Translations under genes and position numbers: made by a program
Notes under the pieces: model-generated
What the model was told of the DNA's origin: nothing
The model's input: only the letters and a program-made list of their open reading frames with translations
Database searches by the model: none
Part shown: positions 27,001 to 42,000 of the stretch, in pieces
Layout of the letters: each line of letters begins with the position of its first letter
How positions within the stretch are numbered: the stretch's first letter is position 1
Assembly: GCA_033239005.1 (NCBI GenBank)
Contig: BSQZ01000005.1
Span: 11,716,001 to 11,780,000 of the forward strand
From: Lamellibrachia satsuma
Taxonomy: Eukaryota; Annelida; Polychaeta; Sabellida; Siboglinidae
Length of the DNA stretch: 64,000 bases
Direction: 5' to 3'

Positions 27001-30000
27001 ATGGAATAGCTTACCACAGGACATACAACGCAGCCATTCTGTTGAAGCTTCAAGAACTAACAACACAAATATATGAGTGTGACACCACCATTTTAAATAT
27101 TCTCTTTTTTTATCTATTTTATTTTTGTGTGAAACACAAGATGGCAGAGCTGGGATAAAAGTATTTAATGACAGTAGTTTTCACGTAACGTATATACACA
27201 ACAAGTCAGTTGGCAACAGTTGTGGTACAATACAATAATAATGCATGTATACACAGTGAAACATAAACTGTCCATAAAGTTAGCAACATATATGTTATGA
27301 TTTTTATTTTTAATCCTGTGTACAAATGTAAATATCTATTGTATGATTGATATGTAAATGATGTGTGAATGGCTCGGCCATCGAAAATAGTGTATAACTA
27401 AGTATGTTACTGAGTGAAAATAAAATCAGTCAATCAATCACATAATGCAAGGTGCGACATTTGGTCAGTTTTTAGTAATCATAATAAAACCTTTTTTATA
27501 TATAAAATGATGTATTCTTTAATTCAGTGCTGGTGTAAGCATAAACACAGGGTATGTTGTTCATTTCTAGTATCGGAGTTCATTTAATTTATCAGAGTTT
27601 GTTCATTTCTAAAACAATTATTTATCAGAGTTCACTGCCACTGTTCATTTCTAATACTACTAGTTATTACAGTTCACTGAAACTGTTCATTTCTAATGCT
27701 ACTAGTTATTACAGTTCACTGCCACTGTTCATTTCTAATACAGTTGCGCCTAGTTATTACGCGCCCTGTTATTATGCGGATTTGGATATAACGCGGTCGG
27801 TCGTGGACCCCCATTTTCTGCCACCAGGGGAAATGCCAAATGGGCCTGTTTAAACCTACTTAGAATTGCTTTGACAGTTCTCAAGAAACATTAAGCGAAC
27901 AATGTCAATGAACTAGTATCAACATGTTGTTTGTTTTGCGGTGTCGCCGACATCAATCGCTGGCTTCGCTTCGACGGTTTGTAAATTGCAATCGAGATTC
28001 ACAAATACACCTCGAGTAAGAATCAGATAAACAGTTTTAAATGCATTTAGCAGGCAATACCAACATAGCACTTGGGCGAAATGACATGCTTCCATTACAT
28101 CGTTTTCACAACGCGAAACCAACATTCCAAATTTCTAACCCAAAGCTCTGCCGAAAACACGAATTCGTCATCTGTATATGAAACGAGGAATCGATGTTAA
28201 GTGGTGCATAATAAATTTATGCTTCGGTCGAGATCGGTTGAAAGACGAAGTGAAACAAGTATTAATTCTACCTATTCAGGTTTTCTGTGTTTTATCAGCT
28301 TACATACTACGTTTGTCAAAGCATATACGCTTTCGGCTGCTCCGATCCAGGTTATTATTTTCGATTCTTAGGCCTATTGGTCCAGTACATCATCATCGTA
28401 GTAGATCTATTCCATAAAGGTATACGTACATGTGTTTTATTAAGTTGAAGAACCAACAGGGTGTGACATTTAAAAATAATACATGTTGATACTAGTATAA
28501 TACGTTTAATAAGTTCCATAAATTGCATGTTGGTGTATAAGACAGTGCTGCAAGCACAAAGGGTTTCAACAGCGTTAAGTGCCATGCACTTGGTGCAGCT
28601 TGCGGCGATCGCTGTTGTTTACCTAACGCTTAACGTACAGCGCGGTCCGAAGTCGTGGTCCGAAGTCGTGGACCCCGACTGCTGCGCTATAACGTGGCTC
28701 GACTGTACTACTAGTTATTACAGTTCACTGCCACTCTTTATTTCTAATACTACTATCAGAGTTCACTGCCCTGCACCATTCCTTGGCTTCCGATGGATGT
28801 TGTGGCCAGCACCTCTCAGGAACTGCTCAGTGCTCTTGGCACCAGATGCTCTTTCTTCACATAAGTTGTGTAGACGCTTCTGTAGATCAACATACACGTG
28901 ATGTATCTGTTTGGCAGGCCGTTGTTCTTTGGCATCCCGTTCGCAGAACGTAGTCTTTTAAAAGGGTTTAGTCTCGTGTCGAAGTAAACCTGTGACCAAA
29001 TGTAATGCCTTGCATTATGTGACCAAATGTTGTGTGACCAAATGTCTTGTGACCGAATGCAGTGTGACCAAATGTCTGGTTGGATACCTGGAACCAGCTG
29101 GAGCTAGAATTGATAAAAAGACAGACCAGTGCAACAGAGGCTAGTTGTTGCTAATTGCAATTAAGTGCCCTGATGCTGGTCAGAGTGAATAAGCCATTGA
29201 TGGGTAAAGATGCTGCCAAATGGCAGAGTATAAATTCTTTACTCTTTAGTTCTGTAAACTAAGCATTATTAAGAATTTATTAAACACCTCAATATGAATT
29301 TTATTCGTGAAAGTAAAATGTTTAATGCTGATGTAAGCCGGTAAGGAAGTTGCTGACAATGGGCGAAAATCGGTGCAGTTCTTGATCCACGGTGCACGTT
29401 CGCTCGCAAATATCGGAATTGTATTAGTCTATAGGAATTATCAAAACAATGTCGAAATCGCAAATTTTAATATTTATAATATGTATCTACTGATTAATAC
29501 ATTTCAGTGGTGCAACAGAGACGTTTGCACCATGGTTTGAGATGGCGTTCAAGCATTGTGTGCTTGAAGTGACATTTTATATCAACAGCGTTGACCTGAC
29601 CTATGCCAGTATTTGGCAGACTACGTTCACGGATCTATATATAAAACAGTGATTGCGTCAATTTCCCAAAGAGAGGTTTGTATGCAAATATGACTGCGAA
29701 CTGGCCTGCGATTGGATAATATTAATAGCGTTTGGCCTGGTGATGGGATCCCCCTGGTGATTAGGCACGGTTTTTGAAATGTTGTTGACGGGTGGAGCGC
29801 CACCAGCAGCAGTGGTCTCGCAAAAAAATTTACGAAAATATATCACAAAGTAAATAAAAGTTATGAAGTAAAAAGTTGTGTTACCTTAGATCAAACTACT
29901 TCAGTACAAGTAAAAGTATTTGGTCAAAATTCTACTTCATTACATGCCAGTTACTTGAAATAACTACTCAAGTATTGTAACAAAGTACTTTTACTTCGTT

Positions 30001-33000
30001 ACATGAAACCATCTATTTCTAACAACACAGGGAACTTGTGGTAGTCATTGGGGTTATATGACCATTAATAACGCTTTGCTGTTATTTCATCAATTCCATT
30101 ACTGCTGTATCGCTGAGCTTGTCTTTGGCCTATTTATGTGTTAGATTTCTTTGTAGGGTTGTACAGTGCAAACAAGTTTAATTCATTATCCTTACTAGCT
30201 ATTCAGCCATGACAAATGAAGCACATTGTCAATTTGTTTAGAATGTGAAAGCAGTAGTCCATCACCAGAACCTAACGTCACTGGAACTGAAGATTTCGCC
30301 ATCACCACACCAGTAGCTCTGATGACCTTGGCAACGACCTTCGACTACGAAGTAGCGAAGAGATATGTGATCGTTCTAAAGGTGGTTGATTCAGCAGCTG
30401 TGCCCCCCGCAACTGGGCAAGTCGTCGTTAAAGTGAGTGTCACAAACGGAAAATATATCACACGTTAGAAATGCGAAAATCTTTATTTGGCTATTTTGCA
30501 TAAAGATCATGGGATAAATACTTTTCCATATTACTTTTCTTACAATCAGATCACCTTGCTAGTAACTTTGGTCGATTTGTGAACTGGAGGTGCGTTAGTT
30601 GAAGGCCATAAATCCACATCATTGTCTAGACCTGCCTAGGACTGTATTTGAGATAGGTGTGCTGGGATAAAACTACTAAATCAGAGTAATATTCCCCATG
30701 ATGCATGTGGACGAACCCACTCCACTGTGTAACAGGGAACAGTGGATGGTTACTTTGTATTGCTGGGCAAACAATGCTTAAAATGATCTCATTTAACTTC
30801 AGATGTGCTGAAAAACAGAATTTGTTGAAAAGTGAGATTTTTTTAACAAGATTGCCACCCAACATGGTTAATTCTACATAGCAAGTGCACAAGGAAGCCA
30901 CCTGAGAGGTCAACTCAAACAAACAAGCATTTAAGATTGAAAACTACTGAAATATTTGGTGAATGAATGTTAGAAATGTGATGATTTATCATGTATGATG
31001 GACAAAGACTGTCAGTTACTCTGGTGCCTTGCAGTTGACAGTGCTCGATGAGAACGACAACTGTCCTGTCCTGAACGCCACCAGCTACCAGTATGAACCA
31101 ATACCTGCGCTCAGCAAACAGCCAATCACTGCGTTCATCCCCACTGATGCTGATGTGGGGGTCAATGCTGAGTTTATGTACATGGCGTCTCAGCCCTATG
31201 TTGAGTAAGTGGCGACCCCAAGTGGCAACAATGTTTGTACTGCTGATTTATGATATTTGTTCCTATTGTTTCAGGATCTCCGTAATGTCCTATTAAGGCG
31301 TCGCTTGGGTCTAAACGCATTTTATTTTCTTATTTCATTATCACTGAACCTACAGAGCTGAAACTTGCATAGATTGCAAGTCCAGGTAAGAGTAATGATG
31401 TGAATTTTTTTCAGAAAGTACATATTTTCCCACGGTATGCCGCCATCTTGGATTGAATGTTGCGTGTGACTTATCTCAGTAACCATTGGATTTAGAGGAC
31501 TCAAATTTGGTGTGTAGTTACTCCACATAACCCCAATGAAAACAGTCAGTTGACATTCCAAGTTTTCAAAAAAATTTTGTTTTCATGATTTTTTTACATC
31601 TGAATGTATTTTTTCATCATGAAATTTTACATTGATGGTTCATTATATAAAATATAAATAATGTTTTCTAAAAAGTTACTAGATAGTTTTCAAGAGCATA
31701 CTATCAAGAAACACTGTAGAAAGTTTCAAGTAATTCTGTCAAACAATAGCAGAGATAAGTGACACGGGAGGCAGTAGGTGTGAGGGAAAACATGTTTTTG
31801 AGAAAATCGTGTTGAAAGTTTATGTACATTGGCACATACATTTCAACATCTGACAAGCAACCTAGATGATTGAAACTTTGCATACATATTACTGAATGTA
31901 TAATCTATCAAAAGGCAAAGTTAAGAGTCATTGGCATTGTAACATAAATTTCACACAAGTCCCGAGTACCCGACACCCATGTCCATCGTTGCCGACACAG
32001 CTGATCTCACCACGACAAATGGGACATTCGTCGCCTGAGTCCCATCGATACAGTCTGATGACAGAGTTGCATTGATGACCTTGTCGCAACTGGTGCAGAA
32101 AGTCTCGAGGCCACACACCATGCCGAGGGTGCGGTGCGGTCGACAGCTGGGGTGGAGAGTGTATGCTTCCTACACAACGTGCATAGCAGGTTCGCAACAA
32201 GTGATGGCAACACGGCACAGCGTACAAGTACTGTTGAAAGATCTCCATCAGCATCTGTCTCATCCTCAACCAGGAATCGCAGGACACCTATCTCCTCCAG
32301 AAGATCTGCATAACCAAACTTCTGTTCAGTGGCAGACAGTCTCCGAGACGGATCAGCTGGTACTGTTGATGACCGCCTTAATGCCTGGAAAAAATACACA
32401 ATATAAATGTATTTCATGAACAAAAAGTATCCAAGACATATTCAACAACAAAAGCCCCCCCCTTACTACGTATGCAGGGGTGTGGCATTGAATGCAATTT
32501 ATTTTATTGGCATTGCTATATTATACACACACACACGCGCGCGCGCGCGTGTATATAGGCTATGTATACGATAATTACCATGGCAAATTGTAGTAATATA
32601 ATAAACCATAGTTACAACTCTGCTTCTGGTGTGCCTGGATGGCCCCTAGGCCTGAATGTCAACACAACCACAAACATCAACAGCATGAACTAGATCAGCA
32701 TCAAATCGTTTATACAGTAATAGTTATGCCACAAAGGCTAACGATGTTTGGATAAAACACAAGTGAACATATGAAATATCAGAATTAAACTTACACTGCG
32801 TGCCATTTTCGCTGGCACCATGGACGGTGATGGTCGAAGAAGACGAAGTAGTCGCCGCAGGTTCATTGCCATTGGCGAATTCAACCCTCGATGCCTTCGC
32901 ATCGCACATTAACTGCAACGATGCAAACTTTTGCTGCCTCCCAGTACTGTAACTGCTCACTCGCTTTCGACCAAACGGCATAATGTCGTTTTGCAAAGTG

Positions 33001-36000
33001 ATATAAATGAACGAAACTCATGGGATAAAAAAGTCGATCGAATTGAACGTAGCTGGTATTTCAAGCTGACGTCAGAGGATGGAAATTAGTATTACAACCA
33101 ATTAGAGCGCTTGATTTGAGGGAATCCGACATCACGTGGTGATGTCCGGCGAATCGTCATGGCATTCCCCATTCCTTTGTCACTGAGATGGTTCAGAGGC
33201 GGTCATTTATAGTCGGAATTACTCGGATACCTCCAGGCACATTTTAAAACTGTCTGTACCATCATACAGAGCGAAAATGGGGCTTTCCCATGATATGCGC
33301 CTTGTTGGAATGGCAGCGTTTTCCGGCATGCAATGGCTCGCAGAAAATCATCTAATGTCCCATTAGTCTCGGTTCATTTGACATAAACAGAGACTTAGCA
33401 ATGATAGGCATCATACAAAAGACACGTTTTATGACAGAAACGTGTTTATTTCGACAATGCAACTTACATGAATGGCAAGTTGAATAATATTTATACACGG
33501 AAATAGCAACAACTCGAAATTCATTTTATTGTCAAAAATCCGTCAAATCCGACCCGAGTCTCCCGTTAAATGATTAATCCAACTAATAAAATCAAATATA
33601 AAGCAAAGTGTCTGTTTGGGGGGAGGTGATAAAAATTTCCAAAAGGCTGTAGTGGAAGTTGCAACCATGGAATTATTAAATTGTTATGTCATCATAAAAG
33701 TTATGCCTACACGTTTGTATGCAGCAATTTTGAATACTTTTCAGGTTATTAGAGTTTGTTTGTACCCTCACAGAGGTGTTTATTGATCAAAGGCGTCTGT
33801 ATATAGCATAACATACAAACACTAGCTACATTATAGTGGCATTGTATTTAACCAAAGATGCTGTTTTATAAAAAAGACTTGGGACAATGCTACTTGCTAA
33901 TGTTATTGACTCGGAATCGTGGCTAGTTTGCTGAAGACAAAGTACAAGTCAGATGTATGTTTATATACGAGCTTTTATAGTAAGCCAACTGATTATGCAA
34001 GAATACCAATATGCAAATATAATATAAAACATCATCATCAAATCTAGGTCATTGAAAATTCAGCAACTAACAGCAAAGGTGGGGGAACCAACCACATGCA
34101 GGTGGAGGACCCCACCATTCTACAAACAACAAGGGTAAAAATATTATTACCCACAAAAAGGGGGAAGCGTCATTACCTGACCGCGCCCTGAAACCCCTAA
34201 CGATGATTACGATAGCAATAACAAATCACTGTATATTTAACCATAAAGTATGAATTGAAAAAGACTTGCCATGTAATTGTTATATTAACATTGTAGCTGT
34301 CACTAATTTAACTAGAACAGACCACTGACCTACATAATAATGTAGATCAGTGGAAAATACCTATGGCTGCCTTTTCTCCCCATGCAACGCCAGGTAATAC
34401 ACCTAGTGACTAATGTGGTTACTAGAATTTGATGGTCCTATGAGGCCTCATTCAACTAGTCAGCGTTTTTCAAAACATCGCCAAGCTGACCTTTCTATGC
34501 TGACACTGAGGGTGGTCACTGTCAGGGTGCATGTCACTGAGGGGGGTCACTGTCAGGGTGCATGTCACTGAGGGTGGTCACTGTCAGGGCACATGTCACT
34601 TAGGGTGGTCACTATCAGGGTGCATGTCGTCCTCGGTGGGTGGTGCTTTTACGTTACTTTGCCTCAGTTCACTCAGCATGAGTGCCTGGCAATAGACAGT
34701 GATGGGATTCAAGTGATGCAATTATAAGAACGGAGCTGGATGCTTCAGTAGAAGTTGAAATGGTGTTTGTGTGAAGTGTAACTCCCTCTGAGCAATGAAT
34801 ATGACATAAACTGAATGCTTTACTTTGCAGCCCTCCACTGACGCGCTACAACGAGTCCGATGACCTCTACAGAATCGTTTACAACGAGACGAGTGACCTT
34901 GTCTTCACTCTGGTCGTCACTGACCGCGGCACTCCACCGCGCGGCACCACAGCTACTGTCCGCATAACGCTCAGTAACACGTGTCTTATGAATGTGTTGT
35001 ACGAGGCTCTAGACATGACTGTTCTAGTGGACATTGACACAGGCGCTTTCAGACTGCATCTACCACGTTACTGGGTCTACGATTACGGTATGCAACTCCA
35101 TCAAAAATTACCTGTATTAAAAATTGGTTTATGTCCTTTTGAGTTAGGGATGATCTCAATATAATGATGTATGACGATACACATAGCTGTTTCGTCTAGT
35201 GTTGTAAGTCGATGTGTTGAACATATGCAGACAATTTTGCATTATATAATGCCTGAAGCATCACCTGGCTAATGCAAAGTTACCAATTGGGTCAACGTAA
35301 TTAGAAGTTTTTTGTAGTGGTGTAAGGGGGCCTGAGGTGGGTTTTGTGTAGTGTCGTACATCTATGTTTGAGATCACCCCTTAGGGTCTGGAGTAAATGA
35401 TAGGTTAGTTAAAATGAATTTGTCAAATTCTTTGTTTCTGTTGCACCTCTGTGAGGAGTAAGAAAAATGGTTTATTTGTATGATTTTATGTAACCAACAT
35501 AAGGTAATTTTCACTTCTAGCTAGGGGTGCCTACCTTTAATTAACTCGGTGTTAAATAAATGGTATGCCATTTTACTCACACATGCGTTTGTTATTGCAC
35601 ATATTTACAGAAAGCAGCTCAGACTCCTCGTCACGTATAATAGCAATTTTTTCTGATTTATTCGGGAGTTTTATTTTAATGTGTTCACACTCAAGCTCTT
35701 CCCTGTCCACACAGAGTGCCTGGGAGAGGCAGGGATGCAGAAAGGGTTCATTCTGGGATCATGGATCACCGCATCTTCCCATCAAGTGCTCAGTCCCCCG
35801 GACAGAGCTCGACTTAACCTAACATATGGTATGTGGCAGAGACTGACATACAAACACACAAGTCTGTACAAAACTAAGACAAACTACTTGCCTAAATCCT
35901 GAGGAACCTGAGCTCAGAGGCGTGACAAACCAGAATTATTAAGCATGATATTATGAACAGGGATGTACAAAATCATCATCAGAATGAGGGGTTCTAGGTG

Positions 36001-39000
36001 AAAATACAATTTTGAAAAAAGTCAACATTTTGGTGGATGGTTAGTTTCAGATGATTTTGAAGTGATGGGAGTTCATTCCAGATTTTGGGCACAGCTACAT
36101 GGAAAGGTTAAGTTTAGTTTTAGGAACAGAAAGTGAGGACGATCCAGGTTATGTGCAGTAACATGACTTTGTGTTCAGTCTTGACAGTCATGGTAGTGTG
36201 GTTTGTTGTAGGTTGCCATAGCAATATTCATCTTGTCTAACATAACTAAAACATCTAGGAAACACAGTGCAAGTCTCTACAAGTATTTAAACTGTTGGAT
36301 ATGTCAATAAGAACTGTATTATTATGAAAATATAACAATCCTGAAGAATGTTCAACAGTAAAAAAATTCATATTCTTTGTTCCATTCACACATACATTCA
36401 TCCATACACAACATCCACAATTTTGAAATGCCAATATACACTAAAAATTTAAACTTAAAGTTATTTTATATCAGACATTTCCACAGACATGTGATACTGT
36501 AGTTTTGTTCCCTTGTCAGATGCGACAGGCCTAGTGACTGGAGGTTGGGTAGCAGCCGTAACCGATGGCAACCAGTGGCTGCAGGTTGACATGACAACAG
36601 CGTACAAGTTCCAGAAGGTGATGATACAAGGTCGTGAGGATGAAGACATGTGGGTGAAAAATTTCTACATCACTTACAGCAACGATGGAGCGGTGTTTGA
36701 GTTGTACAAGAACATCAATGGAACATCGGTGAATATGCACTTCTTCACTTCTTGGATAGTTATGCAAACTCCCTCTGTCTGTCTCCTGCTTTTTGTCTTG
36801 CCAAATGTGCATTGGTTGTGAACACATTTCAGTGTGTTCACTGTTATTTAAGTTAGTTTGACTATAACAGGACTGTTTTGTAGGACTACAAAAGCATGTG
36901 CAATCCTAGAATGGACTGTCATTTACCTCTCAAGAAACATTCGTTGTCAAACTGACTTTGCACCAGAAAAAAACAAGAAAGAACGTTTAGGAAGAAAAAT
37001 CAAGGAAGCAATAAACATCTATGAAATGAAACCTGCCCTGAACCGAGACATGAAATGAAATTGGTTAATTCTGTTCTAATTTTTGCCATGTCCCTGCTCT
37101 CTTTGTAGGAGTGAAATGTTGGGTGAGTAATATTGACGAAAATATGGACGTTATAATGAGTGTCGAGCTGCTACTTGTGCTGACAGATTGTATGTGTTTC
37201 TATTGGCAGTTGATGTTGGGCAACTCAGACAGAAATGGCATCGTCACCGCTGATCTAGTTCCTCCAATCCTCGCCAGGTTTATCCGTGTCCTCCCACAGG
37301 CATGGTTCGGCGGAATCTCATTACGCCTCGAATTCATCGGATGCAGCCAGGCAAAACAGAAATATTGTATGTACATAAATAACAATAAATAAAACACAAA
37401 ATTTATATAGCACTGTATTCACTGAGTGCTGTATGGCGCTTTACACTATTGTTCAAAGTAGGCCTACACAAGATATATTTATAAATAAAACTAATGTATA
37501 TAGCATAGGACGTATCTATGAAGCTTTTATATTCAAAACGTTTATATTCAAAAAGCAATAATGTGGCACAAAATACTTTTACCTGTTACGAAACATCTCT
37601 ACCACTATTAACTAGCACAAAACTAGTCTTAATTCAATTTACATTTTATGGATAAACACATGATTTTTATGGATAAACACATTCATATATAAAACACCTC
37701 TTCACTGCTGAATGTGCGTAACTTTTTGTAAATCTGATGTGAGACATTGTAAAAGTAGCACCCAGCTTCTGAGTTTTTAATATGCCAGCTTTTCATCAAA
37801 GATTGAGGGTGTTTTAATGCAATATTTCCTATTTCCTCCTAAATTCACTTGGCCCATTATGAACCAGGTTCGTTGATCTTCAAATATGTAGTGCGTGAAT
37901 AATTAAAGTAAAATTTGCAGTTGGCTTAATAAAAGAGTACTCTTGTTAAAACTTTCCAACGGATTGACTTTGATCCGTAGATCAGGTAGCTTTCAAAAGT
38001 GTGAATAGCTTTATATACATAGAGCTCGAGCGATCGAAAAAAATTTTTTTTACAGATGATCTAGCATGTCAAAGTCGATACGACATAGGTTAGTGTTTTT
38101 GCGATTTGAGTTGAAACGAAATGAGCACAAACATTGAATTGAAGAGGGACCCTTGATTAATATCTATATATATATAATTTCATTTGTCTGTACATTGTAG
38201 ATGATACGACCTGCCAGAGATGTCCAGCCAGTTGGTATTGTACTGGCGATGGGTCGCGGTCGCCTTGTGCTCGCTGTGAGGGCGCCACCTGTGAGGCAAC
38301 TGAACACTCGTTTGGTGCGGCCCTTGAATGTATGACGTGTCCTGCTGGCTGGGTGAGTTCATACACTTCACACAGCTGCGTCTTTGTGACTCTTGCTTTG
38401 TATGCTTCATGTTTGCATGTAATTAATAAGATATTGCACCCAAAATAGCTGTTTCAGGATATATATTATTATAAAGTCAGCTATAAAAATATATTTGAGT
38501 AATTAAAATGAATGGCATATCAAAGCTTCCTGTGTGAATAACAACATAATGTTACAGTGAAGTAATTATTTTCTTCTAATCATTAGTATTGACATTTACT
38601 TACTCAATGTTTTGCAAACAGGCCGTCCCATGGCGGGCACGTGGCTCAGTCGGTATCCCCCCTCGTGATTCATGATTGGAGTCTTTCCGATCCATATAGC
38701 CTCTTTAATCCACCTTGCGTTCCTGTTCAGGAAGTAAACTTGAATAGTTGTGATTGATGAACAGTTTCATGAATATAATGTTACAGTGTTTGACAGTGTG
38801 TTTAATTGATGTGTATTCAGTGTTGAATTGGTGTTTGTTCAGTGTTCAATTGGTCTTTGTTCAGGGTTGAATTGGTGTTTGTTCAGTGTTGAATTGGTGT
38901 TTATTCCGTGTTGAATTGATGTGTGTTCAGTGTTGAATTGGTGTTTGTTCAGTGTTTAATTGGTGTTTGTTCAGTGTTGAAATGGTGTTTGTTCAATGTT

Positions 39001-42000
39001 TAACTTTTTTGTTCAGTGTTGTTTTGATGTGTATTCAGTATTTAATTGCTGTTTGTTTTTGGTGTTGAATTGCTATGTCCCGTGTTGAATGACTTGTGTT
39101 GCCCTCAGCTGTGCCACGACGGCTACGCCACCCCGTGCCCCCTGCACCAGTATGCCCAGTGCACCAATGTCACCTGCCCTGACAGTTGCACGCCCTGTGA
39201 GCTGGGGTATGCATGCAGAGGAGGGGTGCGCTATGAGTGCCCCAAGGGCACGTACTCGGACGGCCTGCAGGGTAGGCTGTTTTACAACTCTACTTTATTT
39301 GAATAACTGCAACATACTTTCAGCAGGGATTCTGTCTACATAATAATGATAATGTTTGGTCTTCACCTAAACAGGGCGCCATGTCCTTACCCCATTTAAC
39401 ATCAGGGCAAGTTGTTTTGGCAGTAGCTGATGCAGTACTCATATGGGTTTTTGTCGACCAAGACCATTTGCACCGTGAGGGATCTGTTATTCACACTGAC
39501 AAAGGCACCAGTTAGAAGAGACATTATATTTTTTTAAAGACAGGCAAAGAGGAGTTAATAAAATTATCAAAGTTTCGAAACGGCAGTTGGGGGACTCAAA
39601 CACAGGTCCTCTTGAATGACAGTCCAGCGCCCCACGACTGAGCTACCGCGCCCCCACATTGACCTGATATAAAAAGGTTCATACTGCATCCATGTTGCAA
39701 AACATCGTAGCTATTGTGAATCCAACGTTGGACAAGATCCAAATGCACTTTATATTGATAACACCCATTATTGAAGGAAGAGTTACTTAATGTCCATTTC
39801 ATAACAAGTTAAAACTAGCTAGTGCATATTTTTAGAGGGTAAATGAATGTCCCATGTTATATGAATGTAAACTTATGAAGTTGTGTCTGTGTTGTAGATT
39901 ACTGCATCATGTGTGAGCCCGGCACGTACCAGGATGCAACGGGGCAGACTGGTTGTACGAACTGCCCTCGTGGCTACATCAGCTCCAAGATGAAGGATCG
40001 TTGTGGGGCGTGTCCCGAGGGTACCTGGTCAGACGGCTCAGGAGAGGAGTGTGTCACATGTACGGGGGAGACCGATTGCCGCTGTCTTGCTGCACCTTAC
40101 CCCTGCTATCCAGAGGCACGGTGCTTTAATTATAAGGACGCTGGTACAGCGGCATACGTCTGTGATGTCTGCCCTCCTGGTTACCATGGTGATGGGGTGA
40201 CCTGTACGGATGTGGATGAGGTGAGTTAAATGGTGTGTATGGTGAATACTCAATAGGACAGGAATGTTATAGAAAAATTTCCTATAACATAAAAATTGGA
40301 TAGGAAGAAATGGAAAAAAAATTTTCTCACAACTATTAAGTTTAACTCACTTTGTGCATGTCAGCAACCATCAGTGGCCTCCATTAGACTGTCATCCAAG
40401 GCAAAGGCCCAGATGGCAAGTGGACAAGGAAGCCATTGGCTTATCAATAGTCCAACATTTTTTCATCCATGTGTAACCCGCCCTCCTGAGATATGTGTCA
40501 ACATGGTTTTTTTAAATATTCATTAATTGTCCTCTGTGAGAACAAGTTCTTCAATTCTGGAACTTTTCTGAAAGTTTTTCTTTTGATAGCCAGATGACAA
40601 GCAGACTCCCACATGTGGTTAAGTTAGTATTACCTTCGTCTCAATTCATGATAGGTGATGTATTTTTGATTGAGAGGGTTTCCTTTATCCATCTCACACT
40701 TCTGATGCTTTCCCTGTCAGCTGGCTTGTCATGTCATCTTGTGAGATATCTGGTATCAAGGTAATTAAAGAACTAATTGCTTATTATGGATTCCAGTGAT
40801 TCTTAACAACCATGTTGTACATTAAATTTTGTAATAAAAATTATTAAAAATTTTGTACTTGACAGTGCCAAGACTACAACCCGTGCTGGAACTCGTCCTG
40901 CATAAACACCGTGCCAGGCTACCAATGTCGCGGCTGCCCGCCCGGCTACTCAGGCAGTTTTGAGGACGCCATCTCCATCAACTCGACGCGTCGCATCTAC
41001 GTCTACTGTGGCCAGACATACAGCACCGTCCAGCTACAGACGTGCGGCGACATTGACGAGTGCGCTGTCAACAATGGCGGCTGTGACGTCAATGCAGAGT
41101 GTAACAATACTGTGGTGAGTGAGGCTAGCTATATATTATTACCATTATCATCAAGTTGATATATAAATATAATGTCATGTAATTCCCAACTTCCTATATA
41201 ACAATACCAGATTTGGAAACATATTTAAATGCTGTTATATTTAAACTATAGCCTCGCATTGTCAGCTTTTGTAAATCTGGTTAACTTTGACAAGGAATGA
41301 CGCATACTCAATCATTTGCATGCGTGTTTGCGTGCATTCATGTATGTATCCATATACAAAAATATCTCTGAATTTTTTTATGCAAACAGATTATTTCCCA
41401 CATTTTAATAACAAAATTCTAGTAAATCCAGCCAGTGTGTTAGTTAGTATTAGTACATTTTATTTCTTTTCAGTCTACTCAGTGTTGTTCAGTTCACTGA
41501 TAAAAACAGTATGACAGGTATTAGTGTCTTAATATTCTTCAAAACAATAAATAAATGCATGCTTTAATGAATGCAATGGACCTACTCTTGAGTGTTTTGG
41601 TCTGAGAGCACGGCTAAGACGCCTGAATACAAAACTAGAGATCACAATCACGTATCATAGTTAATTACAGTCTCGTCCAATGTAGCTTCTATATAAATTA
41701 TGTTATAAACGTGGTTGCATGTCACATTTAACCTTTGATTATAGCTAACATTCATCTTCATCATCATCATCATCATGTCAGCCACTGGAGTCAAACTCTG
41801 GTGGCTCCAACCATCTGTCTCCAGACGCCTGTGTCCCTCATTGCCATTTGTAGCTCTGCCGGCTGCAGTCTCACATCTTCCTTTAGACAGTCAATATATG
41901 AAAGTGCTTGTTTTTTTGGCTTGTTCTTCCACAAGCTAACATTAGTCAAATATTTGTTGCATAAACATTTATTTTTGGTGCAGACTTTTTCTTTCCATAA

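Noticed and set aside
26852..27076. Open frame MNGLAP...NTNI as a host gene
   Set aside because: It is the 3' end of a CR1/L2-type reverse transcriptase ORF followed by its 3' UTR and CAATCA tail.
31928..32287. Minus-strand open frame with [16 protein letters not shown]-finger-like
   Set aside because: The same bases in the neighbouring frame give the transposase-like [23 protein letters not shown], so the cysteine pattern is a shadow and there is no full set of RING ligands.
36858..37058. Extra exon between discoidin exons 17 and 18
   Set aside because: Exons 17 and 18 join directly in phase 0 with continuous domain sequence; the open frame here is a Penelope-type scrap.
39585..39657. tRNA gene on the minus strand
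   Set aside because: A and B boxes are present, but arms do not pair well and the text runs into a SINE body; better called a tRNA-derived SINE.
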